From Thinopyrum elongatum (lineage: Eukaryota > Streptophyta > Magnoliopsida > Poales > Poaceae): 64,000 nt of DNA. The stretch lies in NCBI GenBank assembly GCA_011799875.1, contig CM022302.1, forward strand, positions 524,100,228 to 524,164,227, written 5' to 3'. Numbering within the stretch: position 1 is the stretch's first letter; each line of letters opens with the position of its first letter. The notes below the pieces were generated by a model, which saw only the letters and a list, made by a program, of their open reading frames with translations, was not told where the DNA came from and made no database searches. Positions 22,321-34,400 of the stretch are shown piece by piece. Position numbers and translations under genes: made by a program.

Positions 22321-24577
22321 GGAGAGGGCCATTTGAAAAGCAGAAAACAAGACGGTAACTATAATGTGGTAAGGTGGTTTGCCAAGCATGGAAGAAAACA
22401 ACAAAAAAAGTATAAGACATATTATCGAGAATGCACACAAAGGGAGAAGAGAAAGTTCTAGGTTTGGCACTCTCTTTGCCGAGAGTGACTGTCGGTAAAG
22501 GTGGGCATTGCCGAGAGCCGAAAATCGACCCTTGGTAACCACTGCTCTAATTCTTTATTTTCCGTCTATTTGTGTTTTTGTTTGGCACTCTCTTTTTGTA
22601 TCTGATATTTCAAATGTTTTTATGACTAGACTTTGAAATGCCATGACTTTTGATGAACTTTTTCTATGAAAATGACTTTTTGATGACTTATATATATGTT
22701 TAGGGCTAGATTTGTTCAAAACTCAACTTTAAAGACTGTAAAGTAAAAAACATGATAACGGTGACCTGTCGTAACACGAAGAAGCAGGTATTCACCGTGG
22801 GCTACCCTCTCTCGGTGCCGGTCAATGCCCTAGACCGCCGGAGCCACCGGATGGGTCCTCGGTCTAGAAACCGCCCAAGGGGGGAGGGGGGACCACACCT
22901 GCAAGCGCAAGGCCCCATGCATATGCATGCAAGTGGGTGGTGTGTTGTTGGAATAACCTACGCATGTCCTTGACGTGACACATGCCTCACGAACCACACG
23001 GATGGGCGGGAACGTCGAGGACCGGCTGCGTTCGTCCGCGAGACCGAGTCTTCGGTGGGCGATCCTGTGACAGAACAGGCTTAGACTTGGTCTGTCATCT
23101 CGCGACAACCTGCCGTAACAAGAAGAAGCAGTTGTTCACCGTGGCCTAGGGGCGCCGCCCCCTCTCGTGCTGTCAACGCCTAGACCGCCGGGGGCCACCG
23201 GATGGTTCCTCCATCTGGAAACCGCCCGAGGGGGAGGGGGGACCACACCGCATGCGCAAGGCCCCATGCATATGCATGCAAATGTGGTGGTGTTTTGGAT
23301 AACCTACGCACGTCCTGCCTGACACTGCAATCCACGAACCACCAGACGGCGGGACGTCAGGACCTGTGCGTTCGTCTGCGAACCGAGTCTTCGGTGGGCG
23401 ATCCTGTGCAGAACGGGCTTAGACTTGGTTGTCATCTCGCGACGACCTGCCGTAACACGAAGCAGTTGTTTCACCTGGCCTACCCCACTCGGTGCCGGTC
23501 AGCCCTAGACGCCGGGGCCACCGGATGGGTGCTTGGTCTGTAGAACCGCCCAGGGGGGGAGGGGGGACCACACCACATGCGCAAGCCCCTGTTTGCATGC
23601 AAAATGGGTGGTGTGTTGTTGGAATACCCTACGCACGTCCTTGGCGTGAACACATGCCTCACGAACACAACAGACGGGCGGGAACGTCGATGACCGGCTG
23701 CGTTCGTCCCCGCGAGACCGAGTCTTCGGTGGGCGATCCTGTGACAGCATGGGCTTAGACTTGGTCTGTCATCTCGCGACGACCTGCCGAAAACACGAAG
23801 AGCAGTTGTTCACCGTGGCCAACCCCTCTCGGTGCTGGTCAACGCCCTAGACCGTCGGTGCACCGGATGGGTGCTCGGTCTGTAGACCTTCCGGGGGGAG
23901 GGGGGACACACTCAGGCGCGCATGGCTCCATGCATATGCATGCAAATGGGTGGTGTGTTGTTGGAATAACCTACGCACGTGCTTGATGTGACACATGCCT
24001 CACGAACCACACAGACGGGCGGGAACGTTGAGGACCGACTGCGCTCGTCCGCGAGACAGAGTCTTTGGTGGGCGATCCTGTGACAGAACGGGCTTAGACT
24101 TGGTCTGTCATCTCGGGACGACCTGCCGTAACACGAAGAAGCAGTTGTTCACCATGGCCTACCCCCTCTCGGTGCCGGTCAATGCCTTAGACCGCCGGGG
24201 CCACTGGATGGGTGCTCGGTCTGTAGAACCGCCCAAGGGGGGGTGCGAGGACCACACCTGCATGCGCAAGGCCCCATGTATATGCATGCAAATGGGTGGT
24301 GTGTTGTTGGAATAACCTACGCACGTCCTTGACGTGACTCATGCCTCACGAACCACACAGACGGGCGGGAACGTCGAGGACCGGCTGTGTTTGTCCACGA
24401 GACCGAGTCTTCAGTTGGCGATCCTATGACAGAACAGGCTTAGACTTGGTCTGTCATCTCGCGATGACCTGCCGTAACCCGAAGAAGCAGTTGTTCACCG
24501 TGGCCTACCCCCTCTCGGTGCCGGTCAACGCCCTAGACCACCGGGGCCATCGGATGGGTGCTCGGTCTGTTCAACCG
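22321..24577 (+). repeat. Array block 5
   Basis: The spacer palindrome near 22,487 is GCCGAGAGTGACTGTCGG. Six monomer starts follow: 22763, 23107, 23444, 23781, 24120 and 24466 (partial). The stretch 23,130-23,925 is unusually rich in single-base indels. Confidence 0.9.
23130..23925. other. Low-quality patch inside block 5
   Basis: Many 1-2 base losses and gains appear compared with neighbouring monomers, and GGGGCGCCGCCCC is inserted at 23,148-23,161. The matching part of copy 2 (about 34,440-35,215) is clean. The patch therefore looks like sequence error, not divergence. Confidence 0.7.
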
Positions 24578-25646
24578 GGCGAGGGCCATCCGAAAAGCAG
24601 AAAACAAGACGGTAACTATAATGTGGTAAGGTGGTTTGCCAAGCATGGCAGAAAACAACAAAAAAGTATAAGACATATTATCGAGAATGCACACAAAGGG
24701 AGAAGAGAAAGTTCTAGGTTTGGCACTCTCTTTGCCGAGAGTGACTCTCGGTAAAGGTGGGCATTGCTGAGAGCCGAAAATTGACCCTCGGTAACCACTG
24801 CTCTAATTCTTTATTTTCCTTCTATTTGTGTTTTCGTTTGGCACTCTCTTTTTGTATGTGATATTTCAAATGTTTTTATGACTAGACTTTGAAAATGCCA
24901 TGACTTTTGATAAGATTTTTCGATGAAAATAACTTTTTGATGACTTATATATATGTTTTGGGCTAGATTTGTTCAAAACTCAACTTTAAAGACTGTAAAG
25001 TAAAAAACATGAGAACGGTGACCTGTCGTAACACGAAGAAGCAGGTATTCACCGTGGGCTACCCACTCTCGGTGCCGGTCAACGCCCTATACCGCCGAAG
25101 CCACCGGATGGGTCCTTGATCCGGAAACCACCCGAGGGGGAGGGGGACCACACCTGCATGCGCAAGGCCCCATGCCTATGCATGCAAGTGGGTGGTGTTT
25201 TGTTGGAATAACCTACGCACATCCTTGACGTGACACATGCCTCACGAACCACACAGATGGGCGGGAACGTCGAGGACAGGCTGCGTTCGTTCGCGAGACC
25301 GAGTCTTCGGTGGGCGATCCTGTGACAGAACGGGCTTAGACTTGGTCTGTCATCTCGCGATGACCTGCCGTAACACGAAGAAGCAGTTGTTCACCGTGGA
25401 CTACCCCCTCTCGGTGCCGGTCAATGCCCTAGACCGCCGGGGCCACCGGATTGGGTCTCGATATGGAAACCGCCCGAGGAGGGGAGAGGGGACCACACCT
25501 GCATGCGCAAGGCCCCATGCATACGCATGCAAATGGGTGGTGTGTTGTTGGAATAACCTACGCACGTCCTTGTCGTGACACATGCCTCACAAACCACACA
25601 GACGGGCGGGAACGTCGAGGACCGGCTACGTTCGTCCGTGAGACTG
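24578..25646 (+). repeat. Array block 6, cut at an abnormal junction
   Basis: The spacer carries GCCGAGAGTGACTCTCGG near 24,735. Monomers begin at 25020 and 25362. The second is interrupted after GTCCGTGAGACTG at 25646, where the sequence jumps to transposase exon 7. The uninterrupted continuation of this monomer is at 36,951. Confidence 0.9.
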
Positions 25647-28340
25647 TGTCTCTTCTCCTTTGCTCACTCTTTCAGCAGAGCCCGCTGCTCGATGTTTTTC
25701 CCTGTACTCCGGCACAAATTAGGGCCTCATATAGGTTGGACGGTCTATTTCAGGCATGGACATAAATGAAGGTTAGGATGCTAACTTTGAGACGTTTTAT
25801 ATCTCACGTGACACGGCGTTGGGCGAACTCTATGGACGGAGTTGAGCTGGTGCTCGACGCGCGTATCTCGTGCAGCTTGCGATGCGAGGAGGGTGGCTAT
25901 CGCCCCGTTGCAAAGGGGGTGGCGGCCATGGCCCTTCCCCTGGCCAGCAATGACGAGAGCTCAGGATCAAGGGGCTTGGATTAGGTTCGTCGTCCCTGCC
26001 CGTGCACACTCCTGGAAGACCTCTTTGAAGGTCTCGTACTTCTCCTGCGCCGACCAAGCTGCAGAACTCGGCGCCGATCCTTCCCCTTGTGGCCTTCTTT
26101 GCAGGCATCCAGGATGTGGACAGGGTGACAACCCGTCGCCCCTGCAAATTTAACCATCAAGTTTAATGAACCAAGATGCTTCGTGCGAAAAAGTTACATC
26201 TTAATCCACATACCATGTGTTGCTTAGAGCGGTTATGTTCCGGCTCCCCTGGATATGAGCCGGGCCTGGCATTTTGGCGCGATCGTTTCCCTTCTCCACA
26301 TGCTGCGCCTGCCATGCCCGGATCACACCACAATGTCAACCAGGGCCTTCCCAACAATCAGCCTTCATCCAGGGTTCCCTCACCTAGTTAGACAAATTGA
26401 ATCATTGAGGAACAAGAGGCGGATGAATAAAGTACTCGCACGGATGTAGTCACTTACACTAACAAGTATTCTTCTCCGCGACAAGTTGTCTGGCAAGCGA
26501 GTCTTCCTTGTCATCTTCTCCTCCTTGCCGTCGAGCGGCCGACACTGCATGACGGCTTTGTACCGCAGCGTGTGCTTGGTGTCGAGAGTATCTTTCGGGC
26601 AGATTTCACGATGCCTTTGATCGCCTTCTGCTTCTCACCATCCACCAACAAATGTTTGCTACAAGAAAGCATATTGGCATTTAATACAAGGATTTGCATA
26701 TGGAAAAATGCAGTGGCCGGGGCAAGATATTTACAAAAAAAAGCGGTGATGACCCGGGTGGCCATGGTGACATTGTGCTCGTCCTTGCTGTGTTGGTGAT
26801 GTTTCCCTCACGGTAAACCTGGCGTTGGCGGCTCTCGTCATCACCCCGGCTTGGATAACCCGGGGCAAGTGCTGTCTCCTCAAGAGGTATCCGATGACGT
26901 GGTCGCGCGGTCGCGACGGGCCCCACTTAGACTTGTTCACGTGACAATTCCGTGACTAGTCATGATGAAAAACCAAGCAATGTAGTGTCCAGCTGTGCAC
27001 TCCGGAACAAAATATACTGTTGCAAATGAAATGCTTGCTTACCCTCTCTCCTGTCCAGGGAAATGCCAGGACGGCGCCGGCAGCCGTTGGTTCCGGAGCC
27101 TTCCCCCGGACCACAACCCGAATTTCTTCCTCTTGGAAGTGTTGCCTCGAGGTAGAACCCCCGAGCCGTCCCGGGCCTCCCATGTCGCCCAAATCGGTAG
27201 CGAGTGGATTCCGGTCCATCTAAGTCCACTCTGTACATTGCCATCCGTGAGACGTCACTCTGCTGTAGCCGGCCTGAATCGAGGGTATGTGACCGGACGA
27301 CTCGGTCGTGCCGGAGTTGTTGACGTGGGTCGCCGATGGCTCTAGACTCTCCGGTACTTCTACTACTGGGCCCCCATCAGAACTGAAACAAAATAAACTG
27401 TATTAGTAACTAAACGAAAGTGTTGCCAATTTGACATGGGTCGTCCAATGAATTAGTATACCTAATCAGAAGTTACTTAATAACTTCAATTTGCATGCAC
27501 ATTGTAGTGACAAGGCATTTGCTACTTGCCATTTCATGCCCGCATCAGATTTAAAAATATATTATGAGAAAAGTATGTGGAGCATAGCACTACTTTAGCT
27601 GTTGAGTGTTGACAGAGGAGGAGAGAACATAGAACACTTTTTAACTATTTTTTTGTTCATCATTCTATATATATATATATATATAAAATTATATAATATA
27701 TATATATATAAATATATATATATAATATATGAAATAACACCGTTCAATATTAACTGTGGCAGTGATTTATTTTCCCCCCCTTAGTAGGCAAATGTATATC
27801 ATGCAACAAGACGATGGTAGTGAGTTAGCAATCAAAGTCTATAAACACTTTAGTGCTTGTTTTTAAGTAATATATTGGATTTTAAACTTGCCTCTTTTCT
27901 ATATTAAGCATGCATTTGGAGGCATAAGCTGTTGCTATCCTATATTTTGTTCTATCTCTCTCTAAATTTACATTCCACCCTATATATTTTTGAAATTTAA
28001 CCTAGCAACAAAATTGACCTACTCTAAAATTAACCTAAGCAAAATTGACCTACTCTAAATTAAACCATAGCAAAATCACCTACACCAGAGGGAGAGGGAG
28101 CAAGAGGGGAGAGGGAGCCAGAGGGGAGAGGCAGCCGGAGGGGAGGGATGCTGTTGAGAGGTGGGGTGGGTGATGGGGCAGTGGGTGGGAGGTGAGAGGG
28201 GTGGGATGGGGAGGGGAGAGGAGTACCTAGTGCAAGACTTGCTGCCCACACGTCCGCTCCACGCGGTGTTGGCCCTCCTCGTGGCCGCCGTCCGTTGGGC
28301 CCCAAAAAGAACCGTCCGCGCCAGGAGAGCCGGCCTGAAG
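25647..28340 (-). pseudogene. Second, truncated copy of the CACTA accessory transposase gene
   Basis: Matches 14,366-16,970. It lacks the last exon and most of the coiled-coil exon because the copy starts inside exon 7. Frames are broken every 50-150 bases by small indels, and the start codon is lost (about 28,337, CAT to CT on the plus strand). Given the indel pattern, this is more likely a noisy rendering of the first gene than an independent pseudogene. Confidence 0.75.
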
Positions 28341-28489
28341 AACCGGTGGCGGTGGCGGCAGGTTGTGGCGGGGGCGGTGGCGCAGCTGGTGGCGGTGGCG
28401 GCGCGGTAGTTGGTGGGGGTGGGCCTGGCGATTCCGCGGCGGGGCAGAGAAGAACGAGAAGAGACCTGAAGTTGATAGAATAAGAGTAA

Positions 28490-31400
28490 AGGGGATCGGC
28501 AAAGAACTAGGTTTAGGTGCTTTGCCGAGAGTAACTCTCGGTAAAGTGGGCATTACCGAGAGCCTACAATCGATCCTCGGTAACCACGGCTCTAATTCCT
28601 TATTTTGCTTCTATTTACATTTTTGTTCGGCACTCCTCTTTTTGTATCTGATATTTCAAATGTTTTTATGACTAGACTTTGAAAATGCCATGACTTTTGA
28701 TGATCTTTTCTATGAAAGGACTTTTTGATGACTTATATATATATGTTTTGGGCTAGATTTGTTCAAAACTCAACTTAAAAGACTGTAAAGTAAAAACATG
28801 AGAACGGGTCCTGCCGTAACACGAAGAAGCAGATATTCACCATGGGCTCTACCTCTCTCGGTGTCGGTCAACGCCCTAGACCGCTGGGGGCCACCGGATG
28901 GGTCCCGATAAGGAAACCGCCCGAGGGGGGAGGGGGACCACCACCTGCATGCGCAAGGCCCCATGCATATGCATGCAAATGGGTGGTGTTGTTGTTGGAA
29001 AACCTACGCGCGTCCTTGACATGACACATGCCTCACGAACTACACAGACGGCGGGAAACGTCGAGGACCGCTGCGTTCGTGCCGCGAGCCGAGTCTTCGT
29101 GGGCGATCCCTGTGACAGAACGGGCTTATACTTGGTATGTCATCTCGCGACGACCTGTCGTAACACGAAGAAGCATTGTTCACTGTGGCCTCCCCCCCTC
29201 TCGTTGCCGGTCACGCCCTAAACCGCCGGGTCCACCGGATGAGTGCTCCGATCTGTAGAACGCCCGAGGGGGGGAGGGGGGACCACACCTACATGCGCAA
29301 GGCCCCATGCATATGCATGAAAATGGGTGGTGTGTTGTTGGAATAACCTACGCACGTCCTTGACGTGAAACATGCCTCACGAACCACACAGACGGACGGG
29401 AACGTCATGACTGGCTTGTCTCCGTCCTCGCGAGACCGGTCTTCGGTGGGCGATCCTATGACAGAACGGGCTTAGACTTGGTCTGTCCATCTCGCGACGA
29501 CCTGCCGTAAACACAAGAAGGCAGTTGTTCCATCGTGGCCAACCCCCTCTCGGTGCGGGTCAATGCCCTAGACCACCGGGGCCACCGAATGGATGCTCGG
29601 TGTGTAGAACCGGGCGAGGGCCATCTGAAAAGAAAACAAACGGTAACTATAATGTGGTAAGGTGGTTTTGCCAAGCATGGAATAAACAAAAAAAAGTATA
29701 AGACAAATTATCGAGAATGACACAAAGGGAGAAAAGAAATGTTCTAGGTTTGGCACTCTCTTTGCCGAGAGCAACTCTCTGTAACGTGGGCATTGCCGAG
29801 AGCCAGAAATCGACCCTCGGTAAACCACTGCTCTAATTCTTTATTTTGCTTCTATTTGTGCTTTTTGTTTGGCACTCTCTTTTTGTATCTGATATTTCAA
29901 ATGTTTTTTATGACTAGACTTTGAAAATGCCATGACTTTTGATGAACTTTTTCTATGTAAAGGACTTTTTGATGACTTATATATTATGTTTTGGGCTAGA
30001 TTTGTTCAAAACTCAACTTTAAAGACTGTAAAGTAAAAACATGAGAACGGTGACCTGCCGTACATGAAGAAGCAGTGTATCACCGTGGGCTACCCTCTCT
30101 CGTCCTGTCAACCGCCCTAGACCGCCGGGTCCAACCGGATGGGTCCTCGATATGGAAACCGCCCGAGGGGGGAGGGGGACCACACCTGCATGCGAAGGCC
30201 CCCATGCCTATGCATGCAATGGGTGTGTGTGTTGTTGGAATACACCTACGCACGTCTTACGTGAACACATGCCTCAGAACCACACAGACGGCGGGAAGTC
30301 GAGGACCGGCTGCGTTCATCCGCGAGACCGAGTCTTTGGTGGCGATCCTTGATAGAACGGGCTTAGACATGGTCTGTCATCTCGCGACGACCTGTCCGTA
30401 ACACGAAGAAGCGGTTGTTCACCGTGGCCTACCCCCTCTCGGTCCGGTCAATGCCCTAGACCGCCGGGCCACCGGATGGGTGCTCGGTCTGTAGAACCGC
30501 CCTATGACGGGAGGGGGGACCACAACCTGCATGCGCAAGGCCCCATCCTATGCATGCAAATGGGTGGTTTGTTGTTGGAATAACCTACGCACGTCCCTGA
30601 CGTGACCATGCCTCATGAACCACACATGCGGGCGGGAACGTCGAGAACCGGCTGCGTTCGTCCTCAAGATCGAGTCTTCGATGGGCCATCTTGTGACAGA
30701 ACGGGCTTAGACTTGGTCTGTCATCTCGCGACGACCTGCCGTAACACAAGAAGCAGTTGTTCACCGTGGCACCCCCTCTCGGTGCCGGTCAACGCCCTGA
30801 CGACTGCCGGGGCCACCGGATGGGTGCTCGGTCTGTAGAACCGGCAGAGGCCATCTGAAAAGCGAAAACAAGACGGTAAACTATAATGTGGTAAGGTGGT
30901 TACCAAGCAATGGAAGAACAACAACAAAAGTATAGATATTATCGAGAATGCACACAAAGGAGAAGAGAAACGTTCTAGGTTTGGCACTATTTTGCCGAGA
31001 GCGACTCTCGGTAAAGGTGGGCACTGTCGAGAGCCGAAATCTCGACCCTCAGTAACCACTGCTCTAATTCTTTATTTTCCTTCTATTTGTGTTTTTGTTT
31101 GGCGCTCCATTTTGTATCTGATATTTCAAATGTTTTATGACTAGACTTTGAAATGCCATGACTTTTGAGGAACTTTTTCTTTGACTGACTTTTTTGATGA
31201 CTTATAATATGATTTGTTTGGGCTAGATTTGTTCAAACTCCAACTTTAAAAACGTAAAGTAAAAACATGAGAACGGTGGACCTGTCTTAACACGAAGAAG
31301 CAGGTATTCACCTGGGGCTAACCCTCTCTCGGTGCCAGTCACACCTAGACCGCCGGAGCCACCGGATGGGTCCTCAGTCTAAACCGCCCGGGGGGAGGGG

Positions 31401-34400
31401 ACAAACCTGCATGGGCAGGCCCCCATGCATATGCATCAATGGGTGGTGTGTTTGTTGGAATACCTAGCACGTCCTTGACGTGACACATGCCTCCGAACCA
31501 CACAGATGGGCGGGAACGTCGAGGACCGGCTACGTTCGTCCGCGAGACTGAGTCTTCGGTGGGCGATCCTATGACAGAACGGGCTTAGACTTGGTATGTC
31601 ATCTCGTGCAACCTGCCATAACACGAAGAAGTTGTTGTTCACCGTGGCCTACACCCCTCTCGGTGCCGGTCAATGCCCTAGACTGTCGGGGCCATTGGAT
31701 GGGTCATCGATCTGGAAACCGCCCAGAGCGGGGGAGGGGGACCACCTGCATGCATAAGGCCCCATGCATATGCATGCAAATGGGGTGGTGTGTTGTTGGA
31801 ATAACCTACGCACATCCTTGACGTGACACATGCCTCACGAACCACACAGACGGGCGGGAACGTCGAGGACCGGCTGCGTTCGTCCGCGAGACCGAGTCTT
31901 CGGTCGGCGATCCTGTGATAGAACGGGCTTAGACTTGGTCTGTCATCTCCGACGACCTTGTCGTAACACGAAGAGCAGTTGTTCACATGGCCTACCCCCT
32001 CTCGTGCCGGTCAACGCCCCTAGACCGCCGGGGCCACCGGATGGTGCTCGGTCTGTAGAACCGGGCGAGGGCCATCTGAAAGCGAAAACATAAGGTAATA
32101 TAATGTGGTAAGGTGGTTTGCCAAGCATGGAATAGAACAACCAAAAAAAGTATAGACATAATTATCAGAATGCACACAAAGGGAGAACAGAAAGTTCTAG
32201 TTTGTGGCACTCTCTTTGCCGAGATGACTCTCGGTAAAGGTGGCATTGCCGAGAGCCAAAATCGACCCTTGGTAACCACTGCTCTAATCTTTTTTTTGCT
32301 TCTATTTGTGTTTTTGTTTGGCACTCTCTTTTTGTATGTTTGATATTTTCAATGTTTTTATGACTAGACTTTGAAAATGCCATGACTTTTGATAAACTTT
32401 TTTCTATGAAAATGACTTTTTGATGACTTATATATATGTTTTGGGCTAGATTTGTTCAAACTCAAGTTTAAAGAATCTAAAGTAAAAAAACATGAGAACG
32501 GTGACCTACCGTACATAAGAAGTAGGTATTCACCGTGGGCTACCCTCTCTCGGTGCCAGGTCAAGCCCTAGACCACCGGAGCCACCGATGGGTCCTCGGT
32601 CTGGAAACTGCCCTAAGTGGGGAGTGGGGACCACACCTGCATGCGCAAGGCCCCATGCATATGCATGCAAGTGTTTGGTGTGTTCTTTTGGAATACCTAC
32701 GCACGTCCTTGACGTGACAAATGCCTCACGAACCACATAGACGGCGGGAACGTCGAGGACCGCTGCGTTCGTCCGCGAGACCGAGTCTTCGGTGGGCGAT
32801 CCTGTGACAGAACGGCTTAGACTTGGTCTGTCATCTCGCGACGACCTGCCTAACATCAAGAACAGTTGTTCACCGTGGCCTACCCCCTCCAGTGCCGTTC
32901 AACGCCCTAGACCGCCGGGGAAATCGGATGGGTGCTCGGTCTGTAGAACTGCCCAGGGGGAGGGGGACCACCCTGCATGCGCAAGGCTCCATGCATATGC
33001 TGCAAATGGGTGGTGTGTTGTTGGAATACCCTACGCACGTGCTTGACGTGACACATGCCTCATGAACCACACAGACGGCGGGAGCGTCGGACCGCACTGC
33101 GTTCGTCCGTGAGACCGAGAGTCTTCGGTGGGCGATCCTGTGACAGAACTGGCTTAGACTTGGTATGTCATACCGCGATGACCTGCAGTAACACGGAGAA
33201 GTAGTTTGTTCACCGTGGCCTACCCCCCTCTCGGTGCCGGCCAATGCCCTAGACCACCGGGGCCATCGGATGGGTGCTCGGTCTGTAGACACCGCCGAGG
33301 GGGTGGGGGGCCACCACCTGCATGCACAAGGCCCCATGCATATGCATGAATGGGTGGTGTGTTGTTGGAATAACCTCTACACGTCCTTGACGTGACACAT
33401 GCCTCATGAACCACACAGACGGGCGGGAACGTCGAGGACCGTGCGTTTGTCTGCAGCCGAGGGTGGGCTTGGGGGCTGTTGCGATCCTGTGCACGGAATG
33501 GGCTTAGACTCGGTCTGTCATCTCGCGACGACCTGCCGTAACACGAGAAGCAGTTGTTCACCGTGGCCTACCCCCTCTCGGTGCCGGTCAATGCCCTAGA
33601 CCGCCGGGGCAACCGGATGGGTGCTCGGTCTGTAGAACTAGGAGAGGCCATTTGAAAAGCAGAAAACAAGACGGTAACTATAATGTGGTAAGGTGGTTTG
33701 CCAAGCATGGAAGAAAACAACAAAAAAGTATAAGACATATTATCGAGAATGCACACAAAGGGAGAAGAGAAAGTTCTAGGTTTGGCCACTCTCTTTGCCG
33801 AGAGTGACTGTCGGTAAGTGGGCATTGCCGAGAGCCGAAAATCGACCCTTGGTAACCACTGCTCTAATTCTTTATTTTCCGTCTATTTGTGTTTTTTGTT
33901 TGGCACTCTCTTTTTGTATCTGATATTTCAAATGTTTTTTTGACTAGACTTTGAAATGCTGACTTTTTGATGACTTTTTTCTATGAAAAATGACTTTTTT
34001 GATGACTTATTATAATGTTAGGGCTAGATTTGTTCAAACTCAACTTTAAAGACTGTAAGTAAAAACATGATACGGTGACCTGTCGTAAACACGAAGAAGC
34101 AGGTATTCACCGTGGGCTACCCTCTCTCGTTCCGGTCAATGCCCTAGACCGCCGGGCCACCGGATGGGTCCTCGTCTAGAACACCGCCCAAGGGGGGAGG
34201 GGGGACCACACCTGCAAGCGCAAGGCCCCTGCATATGCATGCAAGTGGGTGTGTGTTGTTGGATAACCTACGCATGTCCTTGACGTGACACATGCCTCAC
34301 GAACCACACGGATGGGCGGGAACGTCGAGGACCGGCTGCGTTCGTCCGCGAGACCGAGTCTTCGGTGGGCGATCCTGTGACGAACAGGCTTAGACTTGGT

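Noticed and set aside
17666..25578. Dozens of ~60-150-codon ORFs starting MPHEP or MRTV as a gene family
   Set aside because: They recur once per ~345-bp satellite monomer. Stops and starts move freely between copies, and antisense frames are equally open.
17447..25646. Centromeric or knob satellite
   Set aside because: Monomer length is in a plausible range, but the monomers are interleaved with CACTA subterminal palindromes and adjoin a CACTA gene, so transposon origin is better supported.
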